Positions 29,597 to 37,986 of a DNA stretch of 64,000 nt are shown here, one piece after another (position 1 is the stretch's first letter; the number at the start of each line of letters is the position of its first letter). Made by a program: the position numbers and the translations under genes. Below the pieces are notes generated by a model. That model was not told the DNA's origin. It saw only the letters and a list, made by a program, of their open reading frames with translations, and did no database searches. Source of the stretch: Micromonospora cathayae (GTDB lineage Bacteria; Actinomycetota; Actinomycetes; Mycobacteriales; Micromonosporaceae); NCBI RefSeq assembly GCF_028993575.1, contig NZ_CP118615.1:1674001-1738000 (forward strand). Direction: 5' to 3'.

Positions 29597-30580
29597 ATGA
29601 CGGAAACTGTTTGTCGCTGGATCCTCGCGTTCGATGCCTCCTGCGCCCTGTGCCGGAAGGTGTCGCGGAGGGTCGAGTGGGCATCGGCTGGACGCCTGGA
29701 AGTCCTACCGCTCGGGCATCGAGACGTACAGCAATGGCGTCGTCAAGCCTTGGGCCCAGACGCTTCGTGGGCGCCTACCCTGATCATGGTTGAAGAAACG
29801 CGGGTCCGGGCTTGGACCGGTGTCCGCATGGGCTCCCGTCTCGCAATGCGGCTGGGGCCTCGTCGGACGGTATCGGTACTGCGTGCTCTTGCTGATCTGG
29901 ACCGGGAAGGGCAGTCGGACGAGAATCAGGCCGACTCCGGCATCGGTCGGCGGGGGGTGCTCCGATTGAGCGCCGGCGCCGGGATCGCAGCGGCGCTGTT
30001 GGTGGCCGGCAAGGTGCCGGCGTTCGCGGCTCAGGAGTCCAGGGTGCTGGCAGCCGGCCGGAACTGGGCTCAGCTCAATCAGTCGCCGCGTGTGGGCCAG
30101 TACGACGAGTTGGCGCGGTTTCCGGTGGCCTACCGGCCGGCCATCTTCGCTGCCCTGTCCCCGAGCGTCCGGAGCAGCCTGTGGGTCGAACAGGTGAAGC
30201 GCTACCGGTCCGCGCATCGGGAACTGACGGCCGAGCAGGCCCGCGTGCTGGACGGCTTCGAGGCGATCGTTGCCAATGTTGATACCTACACCTACGAGAG
30301 TTCGGCGGTCCAGGCTCGGGTGAAGGCGATCGAGGCGGCGGGGATTGCGGCGTTCGGGCAGAGCGAGGCATGCCGCCTGATGTCGACGCTCGGCCCTGTC
30401 GATACTGCTGAAACCTTCGGTAGCTCCGGCAACAGCGCTGAACCTGCGCCCGCCGTGGCGTGCAATTGCAACCGAGGAAGTGGATGCCAACCGAGTTGCA
30501 GCTGCGTGGGCTGTAGCTCGTCCTGGCCTGGGTGCGGCTGTGCGGGGATTTGGACCTGTGACGGCCTGATCTGCGCCTGA
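29597..30580 (+). CDS. DCC-domain/fulvocin-C-related Cys-rich fusion protein
   Basis: The 327-residue protein joins two parts. Residues 6-105 are a DCC/DUF393-like thiol-disulfide domain with a CALC motif (Cys16-Cys19). Residues 117-145 carry a twin-arginine-like RRGVLRL followed by a hydrophobic stretch ending AFAAQ. Residues about 150-285 resemble fulvocin-C-related bacteriocin proteins. The last about 40 residues hold ten cysteines (CNC, CQPSCSC, GCGC pattern). The TAT-like motif is internal, so the protein may be membrane-anchored with the thiol domain in the cytoplasm; alternatively an undetected internal start makes the exported form. ATG 29597 has a GGAG site. The fulvocin link is from memory of the Cys-rich pattern and needs a search. 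Confidence 0.65.
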   Translation: MTETVCRWILAFDASCALCRKVSRRVEWASAGRLEVLPLGHRDVQQWRRQALGPDASWAPTLIMVEETRVRAWTGVRMGSRLAMRLGPRRTVSVLRALADLDREGQSDENQADSGIGRRGVLRLSAGAGIAAALLVAGKVPAFAAQESRVLAAGRNWAQLNQSPRVGQYDELARFPVAYRPAIFAALSPSVRSSLWVEQVKRYRSAHRELTAEQARVLDGFEAIVANVDTYTYESSAVQARVKAIEAAGIAAFGQSEACRLMSTLGPVDTAETFGSSGNSAEPAPAVACNCNRGSGCQPSCSCVGCSSSWPGCGCAGIWTCDGLICA

Positions 30581-30850
30581 CGGCGTCCCGGCGCGTTGCG
30601 GCGACCCGAGGCAGGGTCCGTGTCCGATCCGGGATGACACGGGGCATCTTGTGTGCCGGGACGGCGACTGATCCACACGAGGTTGGCGATACGGCGGTCT
30701 CCTGGGGTCCGGGACGCCGCCGTATTGCCGATTCTATGTTGATCAAGGGTGACGGCCTGCGGCAGCGTTGCCCGTTGGGCTGCCCGGGGGGCTCTTGTGC
30801 GACACGACTCAGTCGTGCGGTGCCGGCGGGAGGGGACGCCGGGGCCGACG

Positions 30851-30856
30851 TAGGCT
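30851..30856 (+). promoter_or_regulatory. -10 element of a leaderless promoter for mqnC
   Basis: TAGGCT lies 6 nt before the GTG at 30863, with no Shine-Dalgarno. The preceding GACG-TAGGCT-CG is shared with a site upstream of mqnE, but there the start codon is farther away and a ribosome site is present. Confidence 0.6.
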
Positions 30857-30862
30857 CGGGGC

Positions 30863-32056
30863 GTGACGACGGTGAGCCGGGAGATCGACGACATCCTGCA
30901 GCGCGGCGCGGACGGCGGGCGGATCACGCCCGAGGAGGCGCTGCTGCTCTACACCGAGGCGCCCTTCCACGCCATCGGTGAGGCGGCCGACGCGGTGCGC
31001 CGCCGGCGGTACCCGGACAACATCGTCACGTACCTGATCGACCGCAACATCAACTACACCAACGTCTGCGTCACGGCGTGCAAGTTCTGCGCGTTCTACC
31101 GCGCGCCGAAGCACAAGGAGGGCTGGACCCACCCGACCGAGGAGATCCTGCGCCGCTGCGGCGAGGCGCTCGAGCTGGGCGCGACCCAGGTGATGCTCCA
31201 GGGCGGGCACCACCCGGACTACGGGGTCGAGTACTACGAGGAGCTGTTCTCCTCGGTCAAGAAGGCGTACCCGCAGCTCGCCATCCACTCGATCGGCCCG
31301 AGCGAGATCCTGCACATGGCGAAGGTCTCCGGGGTGAGCCTGGACGAGGCCATCGCCCGGATCAAGGCGGCCGGGCTGGACTCGATCGCCGGGGCCGGGG
31401 CCGAGATGCTGCCGGCGCGCCCCCGGAAGGCGATCGCGCCGCTGAAGGAGTCCGGCGAGCGCTGGCTGGAGGTCATGGAGCTGGCGCACCGGCAGGGTGT
31501 CGAGTCGACCGCCACCATGATGATGGGCACCGGCGAGACCGCCGCCGAGCGGATCGAGCACCTGCGGATGATCCGGGACGTCCAGGACCGGACGCGGGGG
31601 TTCCGGGCCTTCATCCCGTGGACGTACCAGCCGGAGAACAACCACCTCAAGGGGCGTACCCAGGCCACCACGCTGGAGTACCTGCGGCTGGTCGCGGTGG
31701 CCCGGCTGTTCTTCGAGACCGTGCCGCACCTCCAGGCGTCCTGGCTGACCACCGGCAAGGACGTCGGCCAGCTGGCCCTGCACATGGGGGTGGACGACCT
31801 CGGTTCGATCATGCTGGAGGAGAACGTCATCTCCTCGGCCGGCGCCCGGCACCGGTCCAACCTGCACGAGCTGATCGGGATGATCCGATCGGCCGGACGG
31901 ATTCCGGCGCAGCGCGACACCCTTTACCGTCGGTTGGCGGTCCATCACACTCCGGCCGATGATCCGACCGACGACCGGGTGGTTTCGCACTTCTCGTCGA
32001 TCGCGATCCCGGGCGGCGGGGTGGCGAAATCACTGCCATTGGTGGACGTCAGATAA
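30863..32056 (+). CDS. mqnC: dehypoxanthine futalosine cyclase MqnC (radical SAM)
   Basis: MqnC cyclises dehypoxanthine futalosine to cyclic dehypoxanthine futalosine, a late step of the futalosine menaquinone pathway. The 397-residue protein has Cys69-x3-Cys73-x2-Cys76 (CVTACKFC), the typical MLQGGHHPDYGVEYY segment, HSIGPSEI and GAGAEMLPARPR. ELHEL-like NLHELIGMIR near residue 335 is also typical. GTG 30863 is the family-length start and fits a leaderless mRNA. Its neighbours are secreted-protein genes upstream and wall-protein genes downstream, so it is probably transcribed alone. Confidence 0.93.
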   Translation: MTTVSREIDDILQRGADGGRITPEEALLLYTEAPFHAIGEAADAVRRRRYPDNIVTYLIDRNINYTNVCVTACKFCAFYRAPKHKEGWTHPTEEILRRCGEALELGATQVMLQGGHHPDYGVEYYEELFSSVKKAYPQLAIHSIGPSEILHMAKVSGVSLDEAIARIKAAGLDSIAGAGAEMLPARPRKAIAPLKESGERWLEVMELAHRQGVESTATMMMGTGETAAERIEHLRMIRDVQDRTRGFRAFIPWTYQPENNHLKGRTQATTLEYLRLVAVARLFFETVPHLQASWLTTGKDVGQLALHMGVDDLGSIMLEENVISSAGARHRSNLHELIGMIRSAGRIPAQRDTLYRRLAVHHTPADDPTDDRVVSHFSSIAIPGGGVAKSLPLVDVR

Positions 32057-32097
32057 ACGCTCCGTAATCGGTCCGGGCTGTGCATTGATCGACCGAA

Positions 32098-32114
32098 CGG
32101 GCAATGGTTGCCCG
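32098..32114 (+). terminator. short hairpin after mqnC
   Basis: CGGGCAA (32098-32104) pairs with TTGCCCG (32108-32114) around a 3-nt loop, 42 bp after the mqnC stop. It is small but perfect and may end the mqnC transcript. Confidence 0.4.
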
Positions 32115-32257
32115 GCGACAAGGCTGATCGGAGTGCCCGTTGGGGCCAGTGTGACGTGGGCGCGGGCCGGCAAGCTCCATCAATTCGGACAATCCTTAAG
32201 TGATTCTTAGGCCGGCAGGTCATGACACGTTTCCCGCAGGGGTGGCGATGATGATCG

Positions 32258-32279
32258 CGGACCGCTAACGTGCGGTCCG
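32258..32279 (+). promoter_or_regulatory. inverted repeat around a TAACGT -10-like hexamer
   Basis: CGGACCGC (32258-32265) and GCGGTCCG (32272-32279) flank TAACGT (32266-32271) 65 bp before the wall-protein gene at 32344. The hexamer fits the TAnnnT pattern. The palindrome could be an operator overlapping the promoter, or a hairpin in the leader. Confidence 0.4.
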
Positions 32280-32343
32280 GCGGTGGCGGACGCGAATCGC
32301 GGCCGGCCGCCCATCCTTCCCGTCTTCCATGGGGGAACCCTTC

Positions 32344-33570
32344 ATGATCTTCCGTAACCGTCCGCTGGCGCGGTTCGGCGCTGCCGCGCTGCTCGCCTCC
32401 GGCGTGTTCACCGCGCTCGGTACCCCGGCTTACGCCGCCGGCACCGAGACGGACCTTTCGCTCGACGTGGCCGGCACCCGGATCGCCGCCGGCGCCTCCG
32501 GCAAGGTCGCCTTCGTCAAGGTCACCAACAACGGGAAGAACACCCCGGGCAGCCTCGCCATCAAGGCCGACCTGTCGAAGGTGGACATCAACAAGGTCGT
32601 GCCGGTGCCGGTCGACGAGGGCCCGGACGGATGTGACTACGAGGAGGACGGGGAGACCCTGAAGAGCTGGGTCTGCAACGTCCCCGCCGGTGCGCTGCCC
32701 GGTCCGGGCGAGACCCTCGAGCTGCCGATCGTCGTCTTCAAGGCCGGTGAGTCGCTGGAGGGCACGTACCAGGCGCCGGTCAGCTTCACGCTGATCTCGA
32801 AGGACGACACCGACGACAGCAACAACACCAAGGACACCGTCGTCGAGCTGACCGACGAGAGCGGCGCGGACCTGACCGTGTTCGCCCCGGACGTCAAGCA
32901 GGCCGTCAAGGTCGACCAGGACGGCCTGATCAGCGTCGTCGGCGACCTGCACGCCGGCGAGACCGGCCAGCTCGTGTACGTGGTGGCCAACCAGGGTGAC
33001 CAGGCCGTGGCCGGCCTGAAGATCACCGTCAAGCTGCCGAAGGGCACGACCTTCACCGAGGCCGAGCCGGGCTGCGAGTACAACGCGGCCAACACCGAGG
33101 CGGTCTGCACCTACGGCGAGTTCCCGCTGATCCCGGTCGAGCAGGACGGCGAGGAGAACGACAAGCTGGTCTCGGTCGCCGAGTTCTACCACCTGCTCTC
33201 GGTCGGCAAGGACGTCAAGGCCGGCGCGCTGTCCGGCGGCAGCGTCACCGTCGACCCGATCCTGCCCCGTACCGAGCTGCGGGCCAGCGCCCGTGAGCTG
33301 CGGAAGCTGCCGGAGAACGCCAAGGCGCTCTCCACCGACGACATCGACGCCAGCGACAACACCGACGGGTACGCCGTCATCGTGGCCGCCAAGGGCGGTA
33401 CCGGTGGTGGCGACGGCGACGGCGGCAGCCTGCCGGTGACCGGCCCGCAGGCCGGCCTGATCGGTGGCATCGGCGGTGCCGTGCTGATCGCCGGTGGCGT
33501 CATGTTCCTGATGGCCCGTCGTCGCCGGGTGGTCCTGGTGACCCCGGGTGACGAGAAGCCGACCGCCTGA
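32344..33570 (+). CDS. LPVTG-anchored cell-wall surface protein (copy 1)
   Basis: The 408-residue protein has a signal peptide (about 1-30, AYA), two to three Ig/DUF11-like domains rich in NxGKN and DxSNNT turns, and a sorting signal: LPVTG, then a Gly/Ala/Ile transmembrane segment, then RRRRVV. Such proteins are joined to peptidoglycan by sortase. Acidic repeats (DDTDDSNNTKD) may bind calcium. I prefer ATG 32344 (MIFRNRPLARF) to ATG 32329, with a GGGGGAA site before it. The 3' end is nearly identical to that of the next gene. A 16-bp hairpin follows. Confidence 0.82.
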   Translation: MIFRNRPLARFGAAALLASGVFTALGTPAYAAGTETDLSLDVAGTRIAAGASGKVAFVKVTNNGKNTPGSLAIKADLSKVDINKVVPVPVDEGPDGCDYEEDGETLKSWVCNVPAGALPGPGETLELPIVVFKAGESLEGTYQAPVSFTLISKDDTDDSNNTKDTVVELTDESGADLTVFAPDVKQAVKVDQDGLISVVGDLHAGETGQLVYVVANQGDQAVAGLKITVKLPKGTTFTEAEPGCEYNAANTEAVCTYGEFPLIPVEQDGEENDKLVSVAEFYHLLSVGKDVKAGALSGGSVTVDPILPRTELRASARELRKLPENAKALSTDDIDASDNTDGYAVIVAAKGGTGGGDGDGGSLPVTGPQAGLIGGIGGAVLIAGGVMFLMARRRRVVLVTPGDEKPTA

Positions 33571-33617
33571 CGGTCGTCCTCCATCGGCCCAGGAGGGCCG
33601 TTTACATAACGCACCGC

Positions 33618-33653
33618 AGCGGGGGCGGGATGGGTGACCATCCCGCCCCCGCT
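33618..33653 (+). terminator. strong 16-bp hairpin terminator
   Basis: AGCGGGGGCGGGATGG (33618-33633) is exactly complementary to CCATCCCGCCCCCGCT (33638-33653) with a GTGA loop. It lies between the two LPVTG genes, 47 bp after the first stop. It should reduce readthrough into the second gene. Confidence 0.9.
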
Positions 33654-33694
33654 GTCTCTCCGCTCCGTTCCCAGCTCCCAACCCCGAGGGACCG

Positions 33695-34927
33695 ATGACA
33701 TCGTCAAACCGATCGGTGCTGGCCCGTGCCGGTACCGTCACCCTGCTCGCCGCCGGTCTGGTCGCCGTCGCCGTCCCGGCACAGGCCGCCGACCAGGCCG
33801 ACCTGGCGCTCGTGCCGGTCAGCACCCAGCTCGCCAAGGGGGTCACCGAGGCGAAGGCCAAGCCGTTCAGGTTCACCGTGGACAACACCCGTGGCACGGT
33901 CGCCGCCCGCAACGTGACCGTCGGCGTGGACGCCCGCAAGGTCAACAAGAAGAAGGTCGGCTTCGTCGTACCGGAGGGTTGCCAGCAGCAGCGGGCGGCC
34001 ATCTACTCGTGCGTCCTCGGCGACCTGGCCGCCGGCACGAGCGAGGACTTCTTCATTCCGCTGTTCAGCAAGGGCGGCCGGGGTGACGCCGGCACGCTGA
34101 CCGTCACCATCAACTCCGAGACCACCGACCCGGAGCTCGAGGACAACACCGTCGATGTCGACCTGACGGTGACCAAGCCCGGGTACGACCTGGTCACCTG
34201 GGCCCAGGACGTCTACGCCAACGTCGAGGTGGACGGCGCGGCCACCGAGACCGACCTGAAGCCGGTCCGGCCGGGGCAGACCGCCCCGCTGGACTGGGTG
34301 GTCTACAACGGCGGCAGCCGGCGGGCGACCGGTGTGTTCTACGGCATCACCCTGCCGGCCGGCGTCAGCTTCGCCGAGGTGCCCGCCACCTGTGTCGTCC
34401 AGGACGTCGCCGGCTTCGTGCAGGCGTTCTGCGAGGACCGCGCGGTGGTGCTGAAGCCGGGCGAGTACTACACGGACAAGGTCACCGTGAAGGTCGCCGA
34501 CGACGTGACCGAGCCGGTGCTGCGGATCGGCAACGTCTTCGCGTACGGGCTGGACCGTGCGGTGGAGGGTGAGCCGCTGGAGGAGCCGCAGGCCGCCGAC
34601 TCGGCGCAGCGGCGTACCTTCACCGAGGCGGACGGGGCGGACAACAGCGCCGTCTTCGACGTCTTCGTCGACCTGTCGGCGGCACCGACCCCGACGCCGG
34701 GTCCGACCGGTGAGCCCACCGGTGAGCCGACCGCCTCGCCGACCGTCTCGCCGGGCACCGGCGGTGAGGGCGGCGGTGACGGCGGACTGCCGGTGACCGG
34801 CGCGCAGGCCGGCCTGATCGGCGGCGTCGGCGGTGCCGTACTGATCGCCGGTGGGGTGATGTTCCTGATGGCCCGCCGTCGCCGGGTGGTGTTGGTCACG
34901 CCGGACGACGAGACCTCGACCCGCTGA
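33695..34927 (+). CDS. LPVTG-anchored cell-wall surface protein (copy 2)
   Basis: The 410-residue protein has a signal peptide (about 1-31, AQAA), two Ig-like domains with paired cysteines (EGCQQ and YSCVL; TCVVQD and AFCED), a Pro/Thr/Glu linker (GPTGEPTGEPTASPT) and a C-terminal LPVTG, transmembrane segment and RRRRVV tail. It is a paralogue of the preceding gene with little N-terminal similarity but a nearly identical sorting signal. It is a probable sortase substrate. The Shine-Dalgarno is a weak GAGGGA about 5 nt upstream. A hairpin terminator follows. Confidence 0.82.
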   Translation: MTSSNRSVLARAGTVTLLAAGLVAVAVPAQAADQADLALVPVSTQLAKGVTEAKAKPFRFTVDNTRGTVAARNVTVGVDARKVNKKKVGFVVPEGCQQQRAAIYSCVLGDLAAGTSEDFFIPLFSKGGRGDAGTLTVTINSETTDPELEDNTVDVDLTVTKPGYDLVTWAQDVYANVEVDGAATETDLKPVRPGQTAPLDWVVYNGGSRRATGVFYGITLPAGVSFAEVPATCVVQDVAGFVQAFCEDRAVVLKPGEYYTDKVTVKVADDVTEPVLRIGNVFAYGLDRAVEGEPLEEPQAADSAQRRTFTEADGADNSAVFDVFVDLSAAPTPTPGPTGEPTGEPTASPTVSPGTGGEGGGDGGLPVTGAQAGLIGGVGGAVLIAGGVMFLMARRRRVVLVTPDDETSTR

Positions 34928-34934
34928 CTCTCCA

Positions 34935-34969
34935 CGACGGCCGGGCGGGGTGGTCCCGCCCGGCCGTCG
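34935..34969 (+). terminator. 15-bp hairpin terminator
   Basis: CGACGGCCGGGCGGG (34935-34949) pairs with CCCGCCCGGCCGTCG (34955-34969) over a 5-nt loop, 7 bp after the second wall-protein stop and 27 bp before menG. Confidence 0.88.
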
Positions 34970-34996
34970 GCGTCCGGCGGCTGGCAGAGTGGAGGG

Positions 34997-35707
34997 GTGA
35001 GCCGTACCCCGCAGGGCCAGCGCGCTGGTCTGGACAAGCAGCCGCACGAGGTCGCCGCGATGTTCGACGGCGTGGCCGCCCGCTACGACCTGACCAACAC
35101 GGTGCTCTCCTTCGGGCAGGACCGCCTCTGGCGGCGGGCGACCCGGGCCGCGCTGGAACTCCGTCCCGGGCAGCGGGTGCTGGACGTCGGGGCGGGGACC
35201 GGGGTCTCCACCGAGGAGCTGGCCCAGTCCGGGGCGTACGCGGTCGGCGCCGACCTGAGTCTGGGCATGCTCGCCGCCGGTCGGCGGGTCCGCCCGGAGG
35301 TGCCGCTGCTGGCCGGGGACGCGCTGCGGTTGCCGTTCGCCGACGCCACCTTCGACGCGGTGACCATCTCGTTCGCCCTGCGCAACGTCACCGACCCGGA
35401 TGCGGCCCTGCGGGAACTGGCCCGGGTGACCCGGCCGGGCGGCCGGCTGGTGGTGTGCGAGTTCAGTACCCCGACCAACCCCGCCTTCCGGACGGTCTAC
35501 CTGTCGTACCTGATGCGGTCCCTGCCGGCGGTGGCCCGGACGGTGTCCAGCAACCCGGACGCCTACGTGTACCTGGCGGAGTCGATCCGGGCCTGGCCGG
35601 ACCAGTCGGCGCTGGCGGCGCGGGTGGGCGCGGCCGGCTGGGGTCGGGTGGCCTGGCGCAACCTCACCGGCGGGGTGGTCGCCCTGCACCGCGCGACCCG
35701 CGACTGA
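34997..35707 (+). CDS. menG: demethylmenaquinone methyltransferase MenG
   Basis: MenG (UbiE family) adds the last methyl group to demethylmenaquinone using S-adenosylmethionine. The 236-residue protein has motif [12 protein letters not shown], FAxRNVT ([15 protein letters not shown]) and ExxRVxRPGG ([13 protein letters not shown]), with [18 protein letters not shown] near the N-terminus. GTG 34997 is the family-length start with GGAGGG touching it. It is the first of the side-chain genes upstream of menJ and nuoA. The last five codons and the stop are copied imperfectly downstream. Confidence 0.92.
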   Translation: MSRTPQGQRAGLDKQPHEVAAMFDGVAARYDLTNTVLSFGQDRLWRRATRAALELRPGQRVLDVGAGTGVSTEELAQSGAYAVGADLSLGMLAAGRRVRPEVPLLAGDALRLPFADATFDAVTISFALRNVTDPDAALRELARVTRPGGRLVVCEFSTPTNPAFRTVYLSYLMRSLPAVARTVSSNPDAYVYLAESIRAWPDQSALAARVGAAGWGRVAWRNLTGGVVALHRATRD

Positions 35708-35780
35708 CCGCTGCGGGCAAGTGCCGGGCGACCCGCGACCGACCGGTGCCGGCGAGGGCCCCGCGACCGACCGCTGCTGG
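35693..35780 (+). repeat. tandem copies of the menG 3' end
   Basis: GCGACCCGCGAC, the codons just before the menG stop, recurs 35 bp later (35728-35739) with TGA changed to CGA, and again in part at about 35763. The copies are in the untranslated region and have diverged. Confidence 0.6.
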
Positions 35781-35844
35781 GCGGACCGGGATCGGCATCG
35801 CGTTCACGTTCCGTGTTATCCGTTTTAGGGGTGCTTCGTCCCAG

Positions 35845-35850
35845 TAGGCT
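35845..35850 (+). promoter_or_regulatory. -10 element of a leaderless promoter
   Basis: TAGGCT lies 6 nt before ATG 35857. The spacing and lack of a ribosome site match mqnA and mqnC. Confidence 0.6.
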
Positions 35851-35856
35851 GCCGCC

Positions 35857-36087
35857 ATGGCAGGAGCAGACGAGACGGTCGGGTCGACCGGCGACGAGGA
35901 CGACACGCGCGAACTCGTCGCCCAGCTGCGGCAGCTCGCCGGGGCCGATCCGGCGACCGTCCGGCAGGTGGTGACCGAGGTGCTGACCGCCCTGGACCGG
36001 GCGGCCGGCGGGTCGTTGCGGGACCATCTCCCCGAGGCGATCCGGCTGGACACCGGCCGTAACGCCACCACCGGTAGTCACTCCTGA
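35857..36087 (+). CDS. small acidic hypothetical protein
   Basis: The 76-residue protein is acidic and probably helical: MAGADETVGSTGDEDDTREL leads to an Ala/Val/Leu-rich stretch of about 40 residues. No motif is recognised. The leaderless start and the position between menG and menJ suggest a role near quinone synthesis or regulation, but nothing in the sequence tests this. Codon use is like that of its neighbours. Confidence 0.6.
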   Translation: MAGADETVGSTGDEDDTRELVAQLRQLAGADPATVRQVVTEVLTALDRAAGGSLRDHLPEAIRLDTGRNATTGSHS

Positions 36088-36124
36088 GTTACCGCTCAGC
36101 GCTCCCGGAGCGCTCTCCAGGCGA

Positions 36125-36140
36125 GTTAGGGTCACCTAAC
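36125..36140 (+). promoter_or_regulatory. palindrome GTTAGG-N4-CCTAAC upstream of menJ
   Basis: A perfect 6-bp inverted repeat with a GTCA spacer lies 84 bp before the menJ start. The TTAGG/CCTAA halves resemble those of IdeR/DtxR iron boxes but the spacing is 5 bp shorter than the known 19-bp box. It is a candidate operator of unknown regulator. Confidence 0.45.
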
Positions 36141-36223
36141 CCCTGGCACCTGTAACGACGGTCATAGACTCCTCTCCGGTTGGCTTGTGAAGCATTTCAC
36201 GAGCGTATGGGGAGGAGGCCCGG

Positions 36224-37498
36224 ATGACATCGGTCGAGCGCGACGCCGACGTGATCGTCGTGGGCGCCGGACCCGGCGGCTCGGCGACCGCGTACCACCT
36301 GGCGCGGCACGGAGTACGGGTGCTGCTGCTGGAGAAGACCGAGTTCCCCCGGGAGAAGGTCTGCGGTGACGGCCTGACCCCACGGGCGGTCCGCCAGTTG
36401 ATCCGGATGGGCGTGGACACCTCGCCCGAGGCCGGTTGGCTGCACAACCGGGGCCTGCGGGTGATCGGCGGCGGCCTCCGCCTGGAACTGGACTGGCCCG
36501 ACCTGGCCAGCTTCCCCAACTACGGCCTGGTCCGCACCCGGCTGGACTTCGACGACCTGCTCGCCCGCCAGGCCGTCACGGCCGGCGCGGAGCTGCGTAC
36601 CGGGGTGAACGTGATCGGCCCGGTGCTCGACGGCGACGGCCGGGTGACCGGGGTGACCGCCGAGGTCGGGCCGGACAAGACCCCGGCCACCTTCCACGCC
36701 CCGCTGGTGGTCGCCGCGGACGGCGTCTCCGGCCGGTTCCCCCTCGCGCTCGGCCTGGCCAAGCGGGAGGACCGCCCGATCGGCGTCGCGGTCCGGCGCT
36801 ACTACAAGTGCCCGGCCAAGCACGACGACAACTACCTCGAGTCCTGGTTGGAACTGCGGGCCAAGGGCAGCGACGCGCTGCTGCCCGGGTACGGCTGGAT
36901 CTTCGGCCTGGGTGACGGCCGGGTCAACGTCGGCCTGGGCGTGCTCAACTCCTCCGCCGCCTTCGGCAAGACCAACTACCGGCGGCTGCTGACCGACTGG
37001 CTGGCGAACACCCCGGCCGACTGGGGCATGACCGACGAGGCGAACGCCGAGGGCCCGATCCTCGGGGCCGCGCTGCCGATGGGCTTCAACCGGGTGCCGC
37101 ACTACACCCGGGGCGTCATGCTGGTCGGCGACTCCGGCGGCATGGTCAACCCGTTCAACGGTGAGGGCATCGCGTACGCGATGGAGTCCGGCGAGGTCGC
37201 CGCCGAGATCGCGGTGCAGGCCCTCGCGCGGCCGGCGGGCGCGGAGCGCGAGCGGGCGCTGCACGCGTACCCGACGGAGCTGAAGGCGCGGTTCGGCGGC
37301 TACTACCGGCTCGGCGGCATCTTCGTGAAGCTGATCGGCCGCCCCGAGATCATGCGGATCGCCACCCGGCACGGCATGCCGCACCCGATGCTGATGCGCT
37401 TCGTCCTCAAACTGCTGGCCAACCTGACCGACCCGCGGGGCGGGGACGCGATGGACCGGGTCATCAACGCGATGACGAAGGCGGCCCCAGCGGTCTAG
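36224..37498 (+). CDS. menJ: geranylgeranyl reductase family flavoprotein (MenJ-like)
   Basis: The 424-residue flavoprotein has a dinucleotide motif VVGAGPGGSATAYHLARHG (about 12-30), the family REKVCGDGLTPRAV box and GDSGGMVNPFNGEGIAYAMESG near 300. In Mycobacterium, MenJ partly reduces the menaquinone isoprenoid side chain. A role in that step fits the position between menG and nuoA. Alternatively it could reduce archaeal-like or carotenoid lipids. ATG 36224 follows a GGAGGAGG-type purine run by 5 nt. The nuo promoter lies in the 108 bp after the stop. Confidence 0.85.
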   Translation: MTSVERDADVIVVGAGPGGSATAYHLARHGVRVLLLEKTEFPREKVCGDGLTPRAVRQLIRMGVDTSPEAGWLHNRGLRVIGGGLRLELDWPDLASFPNYGLVRTRLDFDDLLARQAVTAGAELRTGVNVIGPVLDGDGRVTGVTAEVGPDKTPATFHAPLVVAADGVSGRFPLALGLAKREDRPIGVAVRRYYKCPAKHDDNYLESWLELRAKGSDALLPGYGWIFGLGDGRVNVGLGVLNSSAAFGKTNYRRLLTDWLANTPADWGMTDEANAEGPILGAALPMGFNRVPHYTRGVMLVGDSGGMVNPFNGEGIAYAMESGEVAAEIAVQALARPAGAERERALHAYPTELKARFGGYYRLGGIFVKLIGRPEIMRIATRHGMPHPMLMRFVLKLLANLTDPRGGDAMDRVINAMTKAAPAV

Positions 37499-37606
37499 GA
37501 GACACACCCCGGCGCACGTTGCCGGAGGTGAAGTTAATAGTGTGATTTCGCCAACCACCGACCGACGCCAACCACCGAGGGCAGGGAAGGACGAGCAGGA
37601 GACCAC

Positions 37607-37972
37607 ATGACGCTCTCGCCTTACGCACCCATCATCGGGCTGTTCGCCCTCGCCGCGGCGTTCGCGCTCTTCTCGATCGCCGCCGCCCGCCTGACCGGGC
37701 CACGCCGGTACAACAAGGCCAAACTCGAGGCGTACGAGTGCGGTATCGAGCCGAGCCCGCAGCCGGTCGGCGGCGGCCGGTTCCCGATCAAGTTCTACCT
37801 GACGGCGATGCTCTTCATCGTCTTCGACATCGAGATCATCTTCCTCTACCCCTGGGCGGTCTCCTTCGACGCCCTGCCGATCTTCGGCTTCGTGGAGATG
37901 GTCCTGTTCATCGTCGCGGTCTTCGTCGCGTACGCCTACGTGTGGCGGCGCGGCGGCCTGGACTGGGACTGA
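37607..37972 (+). CDS. nuoA: NADH-quinone oxidoreductase subunit A
   Basis: NuoA is a three-helix membrane subunit of complex I. The 121-residue protein has the conserved [10 protein letters not shown] loop and [22 protein letters not shown]. It starts the 14-gene nuo operon. The ATG follows an AGGAGACC ribosome site. A TTAATAG hexamer about 70 bp upstream could be a -10 element. nuoB follows after 14 bp. Confidence 0.95.
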   Translation: MTLSPYAPIIGLFALAAAFALFSIAAARLTGPRRYNKAKLEAYECGIEPSPQPVGGGRFPIKFYLTAMLFIVFDIEIIFLYPWAVSFDALPIFGFVEMVLFIVAVFVAYAYVWRRGGLDWD

Positions 37973-37986
37973 GGGAGGAACCTCAC

